From: Pantoea cypripedii
Lineage (GTDB): Bacteria; Pseudomonadota; Gammaproteobacteria; Enterobacterales; Enterobacteriaceae
Length of the DNA: 64,000 nt
Reading direction: 5' to 3'
Assembly (NCBI RefSeq): GCF_011395035.1
Contig: NZ_CP024768.1
Location: forward strand, 1,361,377 to 1,425,376
Made by a program: the position numbers and the translations under genes. The notes beneath the pieces were generated by a model that was given only the letters and a program-made list of their open reading frames with translations, searched no databases and was not told the origin of the DNA. Shown piece after piece: positions 62,740 through 64,000 of the stretch. Numbering within the stretch: the stretch's first letter is position 1; each line of letters begins with the position of its first letter.

Positions 62740-63957
62740 ATGGCCCACGCGGAATCCCTTTCTTTAGCCACTGCCCGTCACCTCCATCTCGCCGCCCAGG
62801 GCCTGCTCAGGCCGCCAAAACGTCGGGCGCGTTTTGCCGATATTCATGCCACCATTCGTCAGATGTCGCTACTGCAAATCGATACCATCAATGTAGTGGC
62901 GCGCAGCCCGTACCTGGTCCTGTTTAGTCGGCTGGGTGATTACCCGATTAACTGGCTGGAAGAGACGCTGGCTGCGGGGGCGCTGTTTGAATACTGGGCG
63001 CATGAAGCCTGCTTTATACCACGCGAAGACTATCCGTTGTTACGCCATCGTATGCTGGACCCTTCACGTCTGGGCTGGAAATACAATGCACAATGGGTGG
63101 CGGATCATCAGCAGGAAATCGCGGACTTGCTGGAGCATATCAATGCCAATGGACCCGTCCGCGCTGCCGATTTTGTGGCGGATAAACAGAGCAAACCGGG
63201 CTGGTGGGCGTGGAAGCCGCATAAACGTCATCTGGAAAATCTGTTCAGCGCGGGTGAGCTGATGGTGGTGGAACGGCGTAATTTCCAGCGAGTGTATGAC
63301 CTGCAACAGCGCGTCATGCCGGACTGGGATGATGGGCAGCACGCGCTAAGTGAAGACGATGCAGTGGTCAGTATGCTGAACCAGAGCGCGCGCAGCCTGG
63401 GGATTTTCCGTCCCGCCTGGCTGGCAGATTATTACCGTCTGAAACGCGTAGCGCTACAACCCTGGCTGGCTGAGGCTAAAGAGCGGGGTGACATCGTACC
63501 CGTGCAGGTTGAGCAACTGGGTGAGATGTGGCTGCATCGCGATCGGTTGCCGCTACTGGAGAAACCGCAACCTGCGACCCATACAGCTCTGCTTTCGCCG
63601 TTTGATCCGGTGGTATGGGATCGCCGCCGGGCGCTGGAACTGTTCAATTTTGACTACCGTATCGAATGCTATACCCCGGCAGAAAAGCGTAAATATGGCT
63701 ATTTTGTCCTTCCTGTTTTGCACCGTGGCAGCCTGAAAGGGCGGCTGGACGCAAAAATGGATCGCCAGGCGCAGCAGCTGGTGATTCGATCATTTTGGCT
63801 GGAAGAGGGGGTGCGCGTGACGTCTGGCTTTATCAGCGATGTACAGCGCGCCATCTCGCGGTTTGCGCACTGGCAGGGTGCCAGTGAAGTGGTGATCGAG
63901 CAGGCTCCGGCAGCGTTACGCGCCGCCTGGTCAGATCGCTGGATATTAACCGAGTAG
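62740..63957 (+). CDS. ycaQ: YcaQ, interstrand-crosslink DNA glycosylase (AlkZ-like)
   Basis: A 405-residue winged-helix (HTH_42) protein (E. coli 410). The catalytic Q-x-D motif lies in SLLQIDTINVVARSPYLVLF near residue 45, and YWAHEACFIPREDYPLLRHRM near 85 and LSPFDPVVWDRRRA near 287 match YcaQ. The E. coli enzyme removes N7-alkylated bases and unhooks interstrand crosslinks. GGAGGGAA lies ten bases before the ATG. Follows lpxK by 21 bases. Confidence 0.95.
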   Translation: MAHAESLSLATARHLHLAAQGLLRPPKRRARFADIHATIRQMSLLQIDTINVVARSPYLVLFSRLGDYPINWLEETLAAGALFEYWAHEACFIPREDYPLLRHRMLDPSRLGWKYNAQWVADHQQEIADLLEHINANGPVRAADFVADKQSKPGWWAWKPHKRHLENLFSAGELMVVERRNFQRVYDLQQRVMPDWDDGQHALSEDDAVVSMLNQSARSLGIFRPAWLADYYRLKRVALQPWLAEAKERGDIVPVQVEQLGEMWLHRDRLPLLEKPQPATHTALLSPFDPVVWDRRRALELFNFDYRIECYTPAEKRKYGYFVLPVLHRGSLKGRLDAKMDRQAQQLVIRSFWLEEGVRVTSGFISDVQRAISRFAHWQGASEVVIEQAPAALRAAWSDRWILTE

Positions 63958-63971
63958 TGGATTGCGGCACG

Positions 63972-63998
63972 TTGCCTGGCCCTGGGCTATGGTATGCT
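63972..63998 (+). promoter_or_regulatory. Candidate promoter for the next gene (ycaR-kdsB side)
   Basis: An extended -10, TGGTATGCT (63990-63998), lies at the window edge, with TTGCCT (63972-63977) 15 bases upstream. In E. coli ycaR and kdsB follow ycaQ; they would begin outside this window. Confidence 0.35.
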
Positions 63999-64000
63999 AA

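Overview
The window is a chromosomal backbone segment of an enterobacterium. From ybjL to ycaQ the order follows the E. coli K-12 map at about 19-21 min: ybjL, ybjM, grxA, ybjC-nfsA-rimK-ybjN, potFGHI, ybjO, rlmC, artJ/artPIQM, ybjP, amiD, ltaE, poxB, lysO, ybjD, cspD/clpSA, infA, aat, cydDC, trxB, lrp, ftsK, lolA-rarA, serS, ycaD, pflA/focA-pflB, ycaO, serC-aroA, cmk, rpsA, ihfB, ycaI, msbA-lpxK-ycaQ. Proteins are close to, but clearly diverged from, the E. coli versions. Several E. coli genes are missing from this order: mdfA-ybjHIJK, hcp-hcr, aqpZ, serW tRNA, dmsABC and ycaP. That pattern, the GC-rich coding sequence and a dispersed GTAGCGGCGCGAT palindrome family suggest Erwiniaceae (Pantoea or Erwinia type). 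The genus is an inference.

Layout. 1-3.5 kb: envelope phosphatases (ybjG fragment and a PAP2 enzyme) under a likely PmrA box, the sRNA RybB with its sigma-E promoter, and the transporter ybjL. 3.5-8.4 kb: glutaredoxin, a metallo-beta-lactamase-fold/GlxA-type regulator pair with no E. coli counterpart at this position, and the nfsA-rimK group. 8.6-13.4 kb: putrescine importer PotFGHI. 14.6-18.4 kb: arginine importer ArtJ/ArtPIQM with two tandem ArgR box pairs. 18.5-25.7 kb: cell-wall amidase, threonine aldolase, pyruvate oxidase, lysine exporter and an OLD-family ATPase/TOPRIM protein. 25.7-31.3 kb: N-degron machinery (ClpS, ClpA, Aat) with infA; a two-gene AT-rich insertion (GNAT-like protein and a 51-residue protein) sits where E. 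coli has the serW tRNA. 31.3-43.9 kb: cytochrome bd assembly exporter CydDC, TrxB, Lrp, FtsK with a LexA box, LolA, RarA, SerS. 44-51.7 kb: YcaD transporter, pyruvate formate-lyase system with an FNR box, YcaO. 52-64 kb: SerC-AroA, Cmk, ribosomal protein S1, IHF beta, ComEC-like YcaI, MsbA-LpxK and the DNA glycosylase YcaQ.

Most of the window is ordinary core genome. No integrase, insertion sequence, CRISPR array, rRNA or tRNA gene was found. The less ordinary parts are the clpA-infA insertion, the PmrA box and PAP2 gene at the left edge, the MBL/GlxA operon, and several intergenic control elements read directly from sequence: sigma-E/RybB, ArgR tandem boxes, CRP-like site, LexA box, FNR box and an orphan terminator before ycaD. 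All start choices, motifs and family calls were made by eye from sequence and remembered family members; no search was run.
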